Below the pieces are notes generated by a model that made no database searches, was not told where the DNA came from, and saw only the letters and a program-made list of their open reading frames with translations. Positions 46,102 to 57,239 of a stretch of 64,000 nucleotides of DNA are shown here, one piece after another (positions within the stretch are counted from its first letter, which is position 1; the number at the start of each line of letters is the position of its first letter). The translations under genes and the position numbers were made by a program. The DNA is from Harmonia axyridis (lineage: Eukaryota; Arthropoda; Insecta; Coleoptera; Coccinellidae), in contig NC_059507.1 in the NCBI RefSeq assembly GCF_914767665.1, positions 15,004,001-15,068,000 on the forward strand, read 5' to 3'.

Positions 46102-46297
46102 GTAATTGCACAAGTGCATCAAAATTACCGATAATTTTGCATGACAGCGTGTTGTCATAAAAACTGCACGAGTTCAGTTCCCTCCACCTTCGGTGTCGGG
46201 CTCTTTCTCCAAAAATGAAAATGACCGAATGCAGTTTTTCAAAGAAAACACGCTGGAATGCGAAATTATCCGGTAATTTTGATGCACGAGTGTAATT
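46102..46297. mobile_element. Short palindromic MITE, about 195 bp
   Basis: The left arm TTGCACAAGTGCATCAAAAT continues TACCG.ATAATTT.GCAT and CAGCGTGTT. It is mirrored by AACACGCTGGAATGCGAAAT, which continues TATCCGGTAATTTTGATGCA and CGAGTGTAA. Arms of about 50 bp surround a 90-bp centre. The 103-residue minus-strand frame at 46028-46339 crosses the whole palindrome and is not a credible gene. TSD uncertain. Confidence 0.7.
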
Positions 46298-46589
46298 CGG
46301 GGGAATATTTCCCGAATAAACTGTTACATTACCTGTCAAACTGATTTAGAATGGAATTGCCATAGATTCGAACTGTGTAAGATGCATAGAAACTAAGCAT
46401 CTATGAACAGAACAATTATCGCAGTGCAGTTTCGCTTCATACAATGCAATTATCGCTGTAATTTTCGATAATTGTTCTCCAGATACATAGAATTTTTGAC
46501 AGGAGGGAAATATTCATAATTAATGAACATTTTTTCGAAAACAGTCTATGTACTTAATAGATATAAATCCTGATATTCTGGCAAAAGTA

Positions 46590-46860
46590 AGTTATTAGGA
46601 ATAGTATATTCTAAAACAAGTTGCAGAATGGGCTCTTATTCCTACACGAATGCGAAATTCAAAACGAGCGACGAAGGAGCGAGTTTTCGAAAGCATGAGT
46701 GTTGGAATTGCGTTCTGCAACGAGTATAAGACGATATTTTCTCTATTTCAGTCAAGTTTTATGAAATATTGTCGAAATTCAATGAAAAATTCAGGTTATA
46801 CATCCTAGTAACATTTGTTATGTGTATCTTGACAGTTCGTGTGACTGTTACGAAATTTGA
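46590..46860. repeat. Interspersed repeat R, copy 2
   Basis: This longer copy of the repeat at 39945 contains an additional block 'AACGAGCGACGAAGGAGCG' and 'TTCTGCAACGAGTATAAGACG'. Matching blocks start at GTATATTCTAAAACAAGTTG and end at the TATCTTGACAG block. No coding. Confidence 0.65.
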
Positions 46861-47185
46861 CACATACGGAATTTGAAATTGAACACGATTATTTCAATTT
46901 GAGTACGTTTCGAGTTTTGAAATTATTTTTAATTACACATTGAATTCGTGAATTATGTCTGACGAAATCGATTTAAAATCAACAGAATCAAGAGTGTGTT
47001 TTTTTTTATGTGAACCATACTTTCTATCACAAATAATTTTTTTCCTTTTCCTGGAATATAAAATCATGATATACCTATAAATTTCTTACCAAAATATGAA
47101 AATCATAAAAAGTTTCAGTTTCATACGCCAAATCAACCAAGTGGCTATCTTCGAGGATCTGTGAAATTCAGATAATTAAAATATA

Positions 47186-47285
47186 TTCGGTGACCACCAA
47201 GGTCTCCGGATTCAACACCGTTAGATTTTTTCCTTTGGTCATATTTAAAGCACAACATATATCAAAAAGTGCCAGTAAATTTATT
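47186..47285 (+). pseudogene. Transposase catalytic scrap (PPRSPDSTPLDFFLW)
   Basis: The frame reads PPRSPDSTPLDFFLWSYLK then HNIYQKVPV, the third catalytic block of DUF4817-type Tc1/mariner transposases (WPPRSCDLTPLDYFLWSYVK at 33.8 kb). The block is intact over about 30 codons but isolated. It may belong with the N-terminal scrap at 45.8 kb, but the family match there is weak. Confidence 0.7.
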
Positions 47286-47289
47286 TGTG

Positions 47290-48785
47290 TCAGTTTATAG
47301 CACCACTTATAAAGAAGTTATGTAAACTTTTCATTTCACGCCATTTTCCAGTTTTCTCTCATAACTTGAAAACAGTTGAATTTCTGGGGTTGCAGTTTCC
47401 ACCAAATTATTTCTCTCAAAAATCGAGTCCAAAAATGTGCCACTCATGTTTTTCTAGCCCATAGAGATTCTGAGATCCCCTCACTACACAACGAATTCGG
47501 GATACTCAATACATTCGTTACATTTATTACTCCACACAACTCAATTGATCACTAATCATCACAGAAAATGGAATGAAAATAAATAAGACAAACCCTATAA
47601 GCACAAGCGCGGACCCAGGCAATCAGAACAACTTGGCCAAGGCCTGTAAAGATAAAGACATAAATATTTTTATGATCATAATGCATTGATGCAACAGACT
47701 AGAGGTAATTCTCTCAAGCGGTCAGTACTCGAGAGGCTGCATAAATATTGGAAATGTCCCATTTCCAGTGTTCACTGGCGCCAAGACAAAAAGCATTGAC
47801 ATAACTAAATGGAAGTCACTTCATTATCAACAACTCTCACATTTTTATATGATTGCGGCAGGCAGATTTTTCTGTCCATCAGCTTGTATGTGCAATCAGA
47901 GAGGATGATAATGAATTTCGAAGAGAAATCTGAAACTTGACGATGGATTTACGCTTGCACCGATGTGGTTGCAGAAGATGTTGACATGTTTAGGTGAGGA
48001 GGTAGGTATTTAAAAATAGCAGCACAAGAATGCAGTGGAGTATTCTTAGTTGGTCCTGAAACAATACGGATTCTTGTTTTGGGTTTCATATTTCAGTTTA
48101 CCTTTGGGTAAATTCCTCAGATAAGTGATTAATAATAATCATGATTGTTGTTTCCAAGTCTAGTGTAGTAAGAGGAAGCTTTGTGAACACTTTTGACACT
48201 TCTCTGGAATTGTTCAAGAGAAGAGTGCGTACTTTTTCAGAGCTAATTCAGATCATAAAATCCACTAATTTAGGGGTGGGATGCTGTAAAGTCATATTAA
48301 AGCGATAACGTGAAACCTTTTCTTATAGTCAAGATGTCTGACGATACGATTATCCAAAAATGCAACTATTGAATGATTATTTCTAGCTAGAAATTATCCA
48401 ACCAAAAGAGGCATTTTCGAATATCGTGACTATGAAAAGAAACTTTGCGCTAGTTTGGGTGTAAACCTGTAAAGGTCTCTTATTCCTGAGCTCTCATTGC
48501 TCAACCCATGCCCTGTATTTTTCTTATCAAAACCCACAGAAGAGTTTAAATCCGGCAGGTCTTAGATTACCCTCAAAAATTATTTTTCCAAGTTTATCGC
48601 CTCATTCATTGCCTTTCCATAAAAGTTAAAAAAATTAAGAAATCCTAACCATCACTTTATTTTGTTGGGAATATATGCTCCTCCTGAAGGTTGAAGGTGA
48701 CTCAACACAAACATTGTCATCCATGTCTTATCATGCTGGTCAATAAGGATAATATTTGATATTCATAGGTATACAATTTTGCTTT
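47290..48785. other. Non-coding DNA
   Basis: Nothing recognised. 47560-47960 is less AT-rich and not repeated in the window. Confidence 0.45.
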
Positions 48786-48787
48786 TC

Positions 48788-49310
48788 CGAAATTCGAGGT
48801 TTTATTGTTAAAAATTTAGTTATACATTTATGATTGTAAGTATTGTCCATCGCTGGCCACTACTTTCTCCCATATTTCGGGCAGCGAAGGAATCCCTCGT
48901 TGAAAAAACTGGTCATCTTTTGAAGCGATCCACGAATCGATCCAATTGTTTACTTCTTCATAAGACCGGAAGTGCTGATCAGCCGCAACAATGGCTTGTT
49001 GCGTCACTCGCAATGATCCTGCCAATTCTTGTTGTGTTTAACACGAGTCTTGATCAAGTAATGCCTCCATCAGCATCACCTCCGCCATGGTGGTCTTTTA
49101 CATCAAAATCACCATTCTTGATGCGTTGAAACTATTCTCGGCACGTTCTTTCATTACAAGCGGCCGGACCATAGGTATTTGAGAGCATTAGATGAGCCTC
49201 AGCCGCAGTTTTCTTCATATTAGATCAAAAAATCAACACCTCCCGCAACTGACGAGAATTCGGCTCGTAAGCTGGCATGTTTAATCGAGAATAACTTTAT
49301 GATTCAGTCA
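48788..49310 (-). pseudogene. Mariner transposase relic, catalytic domain deleted (copy M5)
   Basis: On the minus strand the N-terminus is present near 49230-49030 (AEAHLMLSNTYGPAACNER, then TCRE.FQRIKNGDFDVKD, then EALLDQDSC and the QQELAGSLRVTQQAIV block). It then jumps directly to ADQHFRSYEEVNNWIDSWIA, then KDDQFFQRGIPSLPEIWEKV and VASDGQYLQS, the C-terminal end of mariner transposases. The deletion removes the linker and all catalytic blocks. The ends match the outer ends of M3, so this is a near-complete deletion derivative of about 520 bp. Confidence 0.8.
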
Positions 49311-52300
49311 AATTTTGAAACTTTAATTGATAATTAGAGTACTGTAATAAGAGGACGGCCAACACAATTCAAAGTCCTATTCTTCTTCTCTATAGCTGCA
49401 TTTTAACCAGAAACAAACGAATTTTCAAAATTTATACCATAATTGTAAACTAAATCACTGTGAGACTCTAAGTTGAGATTTAAGAGCTTGTTCATCTACA
49501 AATCCAAACAGAAGTAATACATAACTAGCAATATATTTCCTTTAACGATTCATTCAATATACTCACCAATCAATACGTCTTATCTTCCTCATTGAATGAA
49601 CAAGTAAATAATAAGCCTTTCAATGGATATTCAGATTGAACACACGTGTATGGCAATGATTATTGGCATCATTAGAGCATATCGGCTGCAACATGGTGGT
49701 ATTCAATTAAAATGGCATACGCCACACTTACGTCAGATATATTCATTGCAAATTTATAGATATGGTGTCGCCTTTCCTATAGACCAATATCGACAATTTA
49801 TTATAAGATAATGGTATGAGGTAATCTTTCTATAAATAGGGAATCGGGCGACAACTTTTCCTTTTTCATTTTGACTTATTGATTGATTATGTACAACTTC
49901 CTTCGGAATAGGTTCTGAACTAAGTATTTATAAAAAAAATGAGATTATTTTTTTTCAATATATCTTATCATATAGTGAAAAAACACACTTTTTATCATTT
50001 TTATATGTCTCGTTGATGCCTTTGATTTCGAACAACCCTATATAATTAGGAACGTATGTCATTACACGTGAATGAAACACGGGATATTGGTAATCCCAAA
50101 GGTAATCCATAGCCAAAATTTAAGCTTTCTAGGATTGCAAGTACCGAAGTGATTAATGTTTAATTGAAGCTATGTTTCGGATAAAAAAAGAGGTTAATCA
50201 ATCAATTACTCGAAAACCGTTAGAGAAAGAAACAGGGAAGTTGAAAGGAAAATCAATGTTAAACCTCAGAGTAATAAACCGAGATAGAGGAAGCATATAT
50301 CATTTTCCATAAGCAAATTTTGTCCCCAACATGAACTATCAAATTTGACATGAAGAGCGCGGAAATGAAAAGATATCAGTGATACGAAATTTCTCTCAAT
50401 TCGCAAGTTTCTCCACAAAGAACGCATTTCTTATTTCCCATAGTGAATCAACATTTCATATTAACTCAATATATATTGGATTAAATACCCAAATATATCA
50501 GAAATTCAGAAAACAAACTTCAAGCGCGCTAAACGACGTGAAACAACCGATGACACTAGGAGAGCAAAAGTTGGCAAACCTTGGATTTCAGCAGATAGAT
50601 ACAGAAAATAATGAATATTCTGCTTATTTTAAATTTGATAATTAGGAAAAATATCAGATTTCGAATATTCAAATTTGCATATTTAATCAGGAATCACTCA
50701 AAAAAATATATTTCATTCAATATAAAATATATTCATAATGTTATAGTTAAATTGTGGATTTGAAAATAAATCACAAACTGGCAACGTAATCTAACCATGT
50801 TGGGGACATGTAAAAATTGCGTATACTCCCTCTATCTATGTTTATTTCTCTATGTGTTAAACAGAACATTTTGTTTTGAGTTGGAGTCGATATCACTAAT
50901 TGTTAATTGTTCAAATTGTGTTATAAATATTCATAATTCTAACACCTAATGAAAAGTAACGAATTCATAATATATTATGTATAAAATGAATAAAAATAGT
51001 TATGAAAAGTAAAACGTCTCAAAGTCTACGAGTTTTGAAAAGTGTCACTTTATAGCTCAAAATTAAAAAGAGTATCTTATGTTCTCATCGTTGATTAGCA
51101 AACACTTTTTTTCTTATTAAAAACTGACTGGAACCATAGATATCCAACCAAAAATAATGATTTCCTAAGCTGGTTATCCTCACTCTCTAATCCGACATAG
51201 CACTAACAAGCCTTCAACCAGCTAGCACCAACTTCCCATCACTTATCTACCAGTCAATTTATCACTAGAGCTCAATGCGTTACTTTAAACTGACTATTAA
51301 TTCGTTAAAACCCGTAAGTATCATTTTATAAAATATATTTCACAGCTAATTGTGACGATCTTGAAGCCATCACCTTCGGACAAAGGTTCCGATTAGAAAA
51401 TCCTAGACGGGATCGGTTCATATTTCACTAGATAATTGAAAATTGTTGGTACAGGACGCTGTACTGGGGTATCATATATCACGTAGGGAGTTTAGCAGGT
51501 GACTGTAATGACTGGTTTGATCGATCTTTAGGCGCTATTCACACACGAGCTAGACCCATGTGAAAATGTGAATGTGCCCTAGGTGTTTCATTATTTCCTT
51601 CAGCGAACGCTCTATCCCTTGCTTACTCATTTCGGTTTCGTCAATTTATATGCGAGGATGTAGACCGTTATTGATTATCTTGCGGTATCCAAGAGTCTGA
51701 GCTTCGACTTGTGGCTGAAGGCTTCAGAGTATTTTTTGAAAGAAAGGCGTAAAAGTCAAGGGTGTTGGAGTTGAGAATCTCAACTTTGTATTGGGATATG
51801 CTCGAACAGGTCTATTAGTGGATTTACTGAATGAAGAAGATTATCTTAAAGTAGCTTGAAGTAGTGGAAAATAAAGAGTTTTCTTGAATTTTTTAGTCTT
51901 CGGTATAAAATGTTGCAGATCACACTAAGAAGGAAATGCATAGTGTCTCTTTGTTAGACTTATGCGTTAATTTCTAGCTCAATGATATTTAATGCCATGA
52001 TACTGAATAGCCAATATTCAGTTATGTGGTCTTCAAAATCGTAATTGGCGCAAGAATGGATGAAAGCTCAAAAGCTCCTTACATAACTTTCCTTCTTTTC
52101 TCCCAACAATGATAAGTAAAGTTCAAGTCGTTGATGGTCACCCAGAACTAGGTGGGTTTTCCCTATATTATTTGCGATGGCCTATTAGACATTTTATGGA
52201 AATTCATAATTTTATGGGTTTGAAGCAATGATATTTCTCCCTGAAATTTCAGATCTCTACAACTTCCGGTTATACCGGAACGACTTCCTAACTTCAAATG

Positions 52301-52380
52301 GCATACCCAGTATATTATTTCATCATTAGATAGCATTTTTATGACAATTTCATGACGGTTCATTATTCATTGGATCATTT
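49311..52380. other. Long AT-rich non-coding stretch
   Basis: 3 kb with no recognised gene or repeat ends. The 88-codon frame at 50379-50645 has an ATG but no identifiable domain and could be chance. 51160-51480 is less AT-rich and not repeated here. Confidence 0.45.
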
Positions 52381-52382
52381 GA

Positions 52383-52893
52383 AATAAAGTCCTATAAATA
52401 TAGGCCCGCAAACGCTTTTTTTTCGAGAGAGTGTGTTAAAGTGAATTTTTTCAGGATTTTACCAAATCCATTCTTCCCTCAACAAGATATTCCACTTAAA
52501 TTTGGCACAGACATATCAATTTCAAGTTCTCATCATGAAATATGCTAATTTCGATTGCAAAACAGGTTAATAGTTTTTCTGGAACAGTGCCCACTTCTAT
52601 CTTCCAGAACTTTTATGTGGACCACTGGTAGTATAGAAAAATGTAAAATTTTTTTAGTCCAGTATTACACATTTTGATTTCTTGTAACTTTGTCGTATCC
52701 AGTACCTAATCCTGAAAAAAATGCAAATTATTATAAAGATCCAGTTAGTAAGCTATGATGAATAAATTAATCAAAACCAAAATGTAGAGAAGATTAATGA
52801 AGATGAAATAATGATCACAAAAAAGTAGTACAACAACAAACACCCTGTATCTTGAGAACAAAGCGTTTGCGGGCCCATGTTTATAGGACTTTT
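52383..52893. repeat. Inverted repeat pair enclosing about 440 bp
   Basis: 'AAAGTCCTATAAATATAGGC' followed by CCGCAAACGCTTT (52386-52418) is mirrored by AAGCGTTTGCGGGCCCATG followed by TTTATAGGACTTT (52861-52893). The arms are about 33 bp with a few mismatches. The right arm also occurs at 59223-59255 without a partner. They may be ends of an element or chance copies of one interspersed motif. Confidence 0.55.
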
Positions 52894-53095
52894 TTTCCTC
52901 AAAATTATCCAAAGAATCTTTCATTTTCGTTCGTACCGCCAATTTAGATGCACCTTGTATTTGGGAGTTCCTCAAATATCCGTTTTAGGGCCCTTACAAT
53001 CCACTTCATACATCTCCGTAATGACGAGTCATTTGTCGCTTATAACTCAGTGTCATCAAAGATCGGAATTCGGAATTCATCAGCCATCAGAAATA
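52811..53095 (+). repeat. Repeat B, copy 1 (LINE-like)
   Basis: This matches 59171-59460 in the same orientation, including CACAAAAAAGTAGT, ACACCCTGTATCT, AAAGCGTTTGCGGGCC, GTACCGCCAATTTAGA and CTTATAACTCAGTGTCATC. Similarity is about 85% by eye. Within it, YLGVPQISVLGPLQST resembles the reverse-transcriptase motif LGVPQGSVLGPLLF. Confidence 0.75.
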
Positions 53096-53595
53096 AGACG
53101 ACGAACGATATACGCGATATAATGATAAATTCATATTACCACATCACAAAACAGCTATGTTTACGAGAGGTTACATTTACCAGTCCATTTCACTATATAA
53201 TGCATTACCTTCTGTCTTCAAAATACTTAATATAAATAAGTTCAAATATAAACTTAAGGACTTTTCACTGAATAAGCAATGATTCACTTTGACCTTGTAT
53301 TTCTATGTGAGTGTAATTATATATATGTCTTTTTTTTTTCTTTCTTGATTGTTTTGTCCTTGCTGTGGTGGGGAGGGGGTGCTGGGTGCTCTCTGGTTCA
53401 CATATCGCATATTACTTTTATTTCTGCCATCTCGTTATTTCAATTTTCATTAACCTTATGCATTATTAGTCTGGCTTCGTACATCATTGTGGGGTTGAGT
53501 TGAATAGCTTGCTAGACTTCGCCCTTGATGTCATGATTGCCAGGCATATTATAATCCTGCTTCTCTGAATAAAGACGTTATTTATTTATTTTTTA
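52940..53595 (+). pseudogene. 5'-truncated non-LTR retrotransposon tail (LINE-B)
   Basis: The C-terminus of a Jockey/CR1-like reverse transcriptase is readable at about 53100-53281. RYNDKFILPHHKTAMFTRGY is followed by IYQSISLYNALPSVFK, then NINKFKYKLKDFSLNKQ and a stop. The L-YN-LP block and the FK.KL..FL ending are typical of this group. Upstream, a possible LGVPQISVLGPL motif sits only about 50 codons away, so internal sequence is deleted. About 300 bp of 3' UTR follow, ending TGAATAAAGACG and a TTTATTTATTTATTTTTT tail at about 53595, directly before the hAT-3 terminus. Confidence 0.7.
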
Positions 53596-54002
53596 TATGC
53601 TAGGGATTCATCAAGCCAAGTAAATTGACATTTTAATAATAATAATAATAATAATATAATGTTTATTCACTATAAACATCAAAAAAAAATTACAGAGGTA
53701 TTCATTTCGTAAAATATTAACCTGTGCGTAATTATAAATAAAAGGTTTTTCTAAAATATTTGAAGAAATATACATTATTTTTAATATTTAAATTAGAAGT
53801 GAATTCTTTCCATCCAGTCAACATTGCTTCGCGTTCTAGTTCATGTCACTTCCGGGTAAAAGTCCAATCGGGTGGGTTTCCAAGATCCATTCTAGGTGAA
53901 CATATTTCAGGGGTGAAGGTCCAATCGGTAGGTAGGTGTCCATATTCGGGTTCATAAAATGTCGCAAAATGTAAGTCTTAATTTAATTTTTTTATTTATT
54001 TT

Positions 54003-56924
54003 TTAATCTTCCTGATTGATTATTCTGCTTATACAATCTCTTCCTTTTTCCATTAACCATTGTTTAGCCTTTCTTCTGTAATATATATAATTTTTAAATT
54101 TTTTCAGATTTTCAGGAAATTTTTGGTATATCCTCGGGGCTAGGTAAAAACAAGATCTTTGTCCTATCCTTTTTTTTGCTCTTGGTGTTTGGTAGCTATA
54201 TTCTTTTTTTCTTGTAGAATACAAATGCTCTGTTTTATTCAGTCTGATATTTCCTTTAAAGATGTTCAGGAGTATTTGGAGTGCATATGTCTGCCTAATA
54301 TCGGGAATCCCTGCTAATTGGAATAATTGATCACTTGGGAATTTCAGGCTTTTTCCATAAATTATCTTCAATATCCATTTCTGTATAGTATTCAGATGTT
54401 TCAAGTGCGTGTCATAGACTCCTCCCCATCCTATAATTCCGTAGTTGATCTGGGATTGTATTAATGCATTGAATAACATCATTAGATGTTTAGTGTCATT
54501 CAAATATTTTTTCATAAGTTTGAACTTATATAGAAGTCCTCTCAGTTTTCTTACTGTATTTATTATATGTTTATCCCATTTGAGATTAGCATCAATCATT
54601 ATTCCAAGATATTTTATTGATGTTGTTTCTGGTATCCTTACAATTTCATTAATCTCAAGATCTCCCATTGATGGCAGATCTGAATCATAAGAGGAAAAAG
54701 CCATGTATTTGGTTTTCTTTAAATTTAGTGTGAGTTTATTTGCTTGAAACCATTTTCCAAAAACATCAAAATCCTCTTCTACTTTATTTTTCAACTCTTG
54801 CCACGTGGGAGCCGTGTAATGAATCACAGTATCGTCAGCAAAACTGAGTATTCCACCCGTGCCTCCGGACTTCAACAAGCTGTTGATGTAGATCAGGAAC
54901 AACAGCGGGCCAATCACTGTGCCCTGTGGAACGCCGTAATTAACAATTTTTGGGGAACTTTGATTTCCGTTTATATCCACAATTTGTTGTCTCTTGTCCA
55001 GGTAAGATTCAAGTAACTTATAACTTGTACCGCGAAATCCGTATCTCCACAATTTCCCGAGAAGTCTCCCATGGCATACGGTGTCGAAGGCCTTTGCAAG
55101 GTCAACAAAGATGCATAAGCTAGGAATCCGTTTATCCAAAGATTCATATATTCGACCAGTTAGCTCCCTTATTGCATCCTCCGTCGACTTCCCACTCCTA
55201 AATCCATACTGAGCGTCCTCTAAAACATTATTTTTCTCTAAAAAGCTGACCATTCTATTCTTCAGAACCTTTTCAACAATTTTTGAAATAGTAGACAACA
55301 ATGATATAGGTCTGTAGTTGTACATTTCAGATTTGTCACCAGTTTTGTAGAGTGGTTTGATTATGCCCACTTTTAGAACATCCGGAAAAGTTCCATTCTG
55401 GAAGCAATAATTGATTATATAAGTCAGAGGTTTGGAGATTTCTACTTTTATCAGTTTCAACGTTTCTGCTCGCAAACCATCAATTCCGGGTGACTTTCCT
55501 ATTTTGAGTTTTTCAATAGTATTTTCTATTTCCTGTGAGTCTGTAGGCTTCAGAAAAAAGGTTGTATTTTGCCAAGTGTCAATCTCTCTATAACCTTCAA
55601 TATCTGGTATATTATCCGCATATTGTTGTCCTAATGTGCTAAAGTATTCGTTAAATGCTTCAGCAATACTCGATTGATTGTCGATCGAACCATGTTCCGT
55701 TCTAATGTGATCTATTCTTGTTACATGTGCATCCTCTCTACATACATTTTTCACATAATCCCAGATGGCCTTTGTTTCTGATTGGTTTCTTGCCATGAAC
55801 TTTTCTAATTCTTGTTTCTTTTCATGTTGTGTGAGTTTTTTTATTTGATTTTTCAGTTCAGAATATTGTTTCTTCTTTTGGGGATTTTCTGGGTTTCTTT
55901 TGAGTTCTATGTATATGTTATTTTTCTTGTTAATCAATTTTAACAAAGATGGAGATAGCCAAGATTTTCTTTTGATATTTTCATGTTTTTGGTTCACACT
56001 TCTTGTGTGTTTTTTAATATAATTTATCAGGGTGTTCATGAATTCTTCAGTTATTGAATTTGCGTCCTTTTGATTACACATTTTTTGCCAGGTTTCATTT
56101 TGTAAGTCATGTTTCAGTTGTGAATAATGAATATAAGTTTTTTTTTTACTTTTGATTTTCATTTCCTTAAATTCCTCTATTATATCACAAGATAGCATTA
56201 TTGGGAGATGGTCAGTAATCAAATAGTCAAAAATGAAGCCATTGATATTATGTGGAATCTTATTCTGATTCAAACCTTTAACATAAATGTGATCAATACA
56301 ACTTTGGCTTGCAGGTCTAGTAATTTTATTAATAAATGACATAAATCCAAATGTGTTCATAGTGTTTTTGTAATCTTCCACGTGGTCTTCGTTAGATAAG
56401 ATGTTGATATTCATGTCGCCCACTATTATGTGATCTGAGCATGGAGAATTTTCCAAATAACTGAACAAGCCTTGATTAAAAAGCCTAGGGCATTGTTGTG
56501 GTGATCTATAAATGGCTGTAACCTTGTAATAGCTTTTATCTTGTTTTAAGAGTGAAATTTCGATAGCCTTGGTTTCACCAATATTTATAATTTCATCTCT
56601 GAAACAAATATTCTCCTTAACATAAGTTATGACCCCATCATTCCTATTATACTCTCCGCCATTATAAATGCAATGAAATCCGTTTAAACGAAATAAATCA
56701 ATATTTTCGATCTGGAATGTTTCAGACAATACGATGATCTCATAATTCTGCGATATATATTCAAGAAATGTGCAGAACTCGACGAAATTCTGTGATATGC
56801 TTCTGATGTTCATATGCAGAATGTTGAGTTTTTTGTTCAAGTTGTATTCTTTTATTTTATCGATGTTTTCCAAAACAGTAGTGTCATGTGATATAAATTC
56901 GTAGTCTCTGATAAACCGATTCAT
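54003..56924 (-). CDS. LINE ORF2: endonuclease and reverse transcriptase
   Basis: The 973-residue polyprotein makes the target nick and copies the RNA at the nick. The N-terminal apurinic-type endonuclease shows HMNIRS (about 38), LSETF (about 67), GDMNINI (about 170), SCIDHI (about 208) and TDHLPI (about 238). The reverse transcriptase shows GKSPGIDGL (about 480), NYRPISLLS (about 530), QYGFRSGKSTEDA (about 575), VDLAKAFD (about 610), GVPQGTVIGPLLF (about 663) and the catalytic FADD (about 694), followed by KYLGI. The C-terminus is basic. No RNase H or zinc knuckle is evident. The length is normal for CR1/Jockey-superfamily ORF2. No stop or frameshift was seen and all visible catalytic residues are intact, so it may be functional. 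The start is an ATG at 56924-56922. Confidence 0.92.
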   Translation of the reverse strand: MNRFIRDYEFISHDTTVLENIDKIKEYNLNKKLNILHMNIRSISQNFVEFCTFLEYISQNYEIIVLSETFQIENIDLFRLNGFHCIYNGGEYNRNDGVITYVKENICFRDEIINIGETKAIEISLLKQDKSYYKVTAIYRSPQQCPRLFNQGLFSYLENSPCSDHIIVGDMNINILSNEDHVEDYKNTMNTFGFMSFINKITRPASQSCIDHIYVKGLNQNKIPHNINGFIFDYLITDHLPIMLSCDIIEEFKEMKIKSKKKTYIHYSQLKHDLQNETWQKMCNQKDANSITEEFMNTLINYIKKHTRSVNQKHENIKRKSWLSPSLLKLINKKNNIYIELKRNPENPQKKKQYSELKNQIKKLTQHEKKQELEKFMARNQSETKAIWDYVKNVCREDAHVTRIDHIRTEHGSIDNQSSIAEAFNEYFSTLGQQYADNIPDIEGYREIDTWQNTTFFLKPTDSQEIENTIEKLKIGKSPGIDGLRAETLKLIKVEISKPLTYIINYCFQNGTFPDVLKVGIIKPLYKTGDKSEMYNYRPISLLSTISKIVEKVLKNRMVSFLEKNNVLEDAQYGFRSGKSTEDAIRELTGRIYESLDKRIPSLCIFVDLAKAFDTVCHGRLLGKLWRYGFRGTSYKLLESYLDKRQQIVDINGNQSSPKIVNYGVPQGTVIGPLLFLIYINSLLKSGGTGGILSFADDTVIHYTAPTWQELKNKVEEDFDVFGKWFQANKLTLNLKKTKYMAFSSYDSDLPSMGDLEINEIVRIPETTSIKYLGIMIDANLKWDKHIINTVRKLRGLLYKFKLMKKYLNDTKHLMMLFNALIQSQINYGIIGWGGVYDTHLKHLNTIQKWILKIIYGKSLKFPSDQLFQLAGIPDIRQTYALQILLNIFKGNIRLNKTEHLYSTRKKEYSYQTPRAKKRIGQRSCFYLAPRIYQKFPENLKKFKNYIYYRRKAKQWLMEKGRDCISRIINQED

Positions 56925-57067
56925 AGCAACAACTACAAATACTAAGCGTAACTTGAGTTAATTTTTAATTTTTGTTTTTATAGTATCTGATATTCATTTT
57001 GCTTCATAATTTGTACTCAACAACAACAATACTCAAATTTATATTTTTTCACAAGAATAATAATTTT

Positions 57068-57225
57068 ATATTTTTTTTTTTTTTATTTATTGATTCAATT
57101 TTATATTTTTAGATATGTAGACTTATATCAGAATTATGCTATTGTTATTATAATTATTTTTTTTTTTTTTTTATTTATTGATTTTTTTTTTTTTATTTAT
57201 TGATTTTTTTTTTTTTTTTTTTGGC
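57068..57225 (-). repeat. (A)n-TCAATAAAT repeats between ORF1 and ORF2
   Basis: On the element's sense strand, runs of 14-19 A alternate with ATCAATAAAT. Clear units sit at about 57172-57222, with a more distant one near 57070-57095. AATAAA within each unit is the polyadenylation signal hexamer. The block looks like stacked poly(A) tails or an expanded microsatellite, and lies immediately after the ORF1 stop. Confidence 0.7.
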
Positions 57226-57239
57226 AATACGATGAATTT

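Noticed and set aside
46028..46339. 103-codon minus-strand ORF
   Set aside because: It spans a short palindromic MITE from arm to arm, so openness there carries no evidence of coding.
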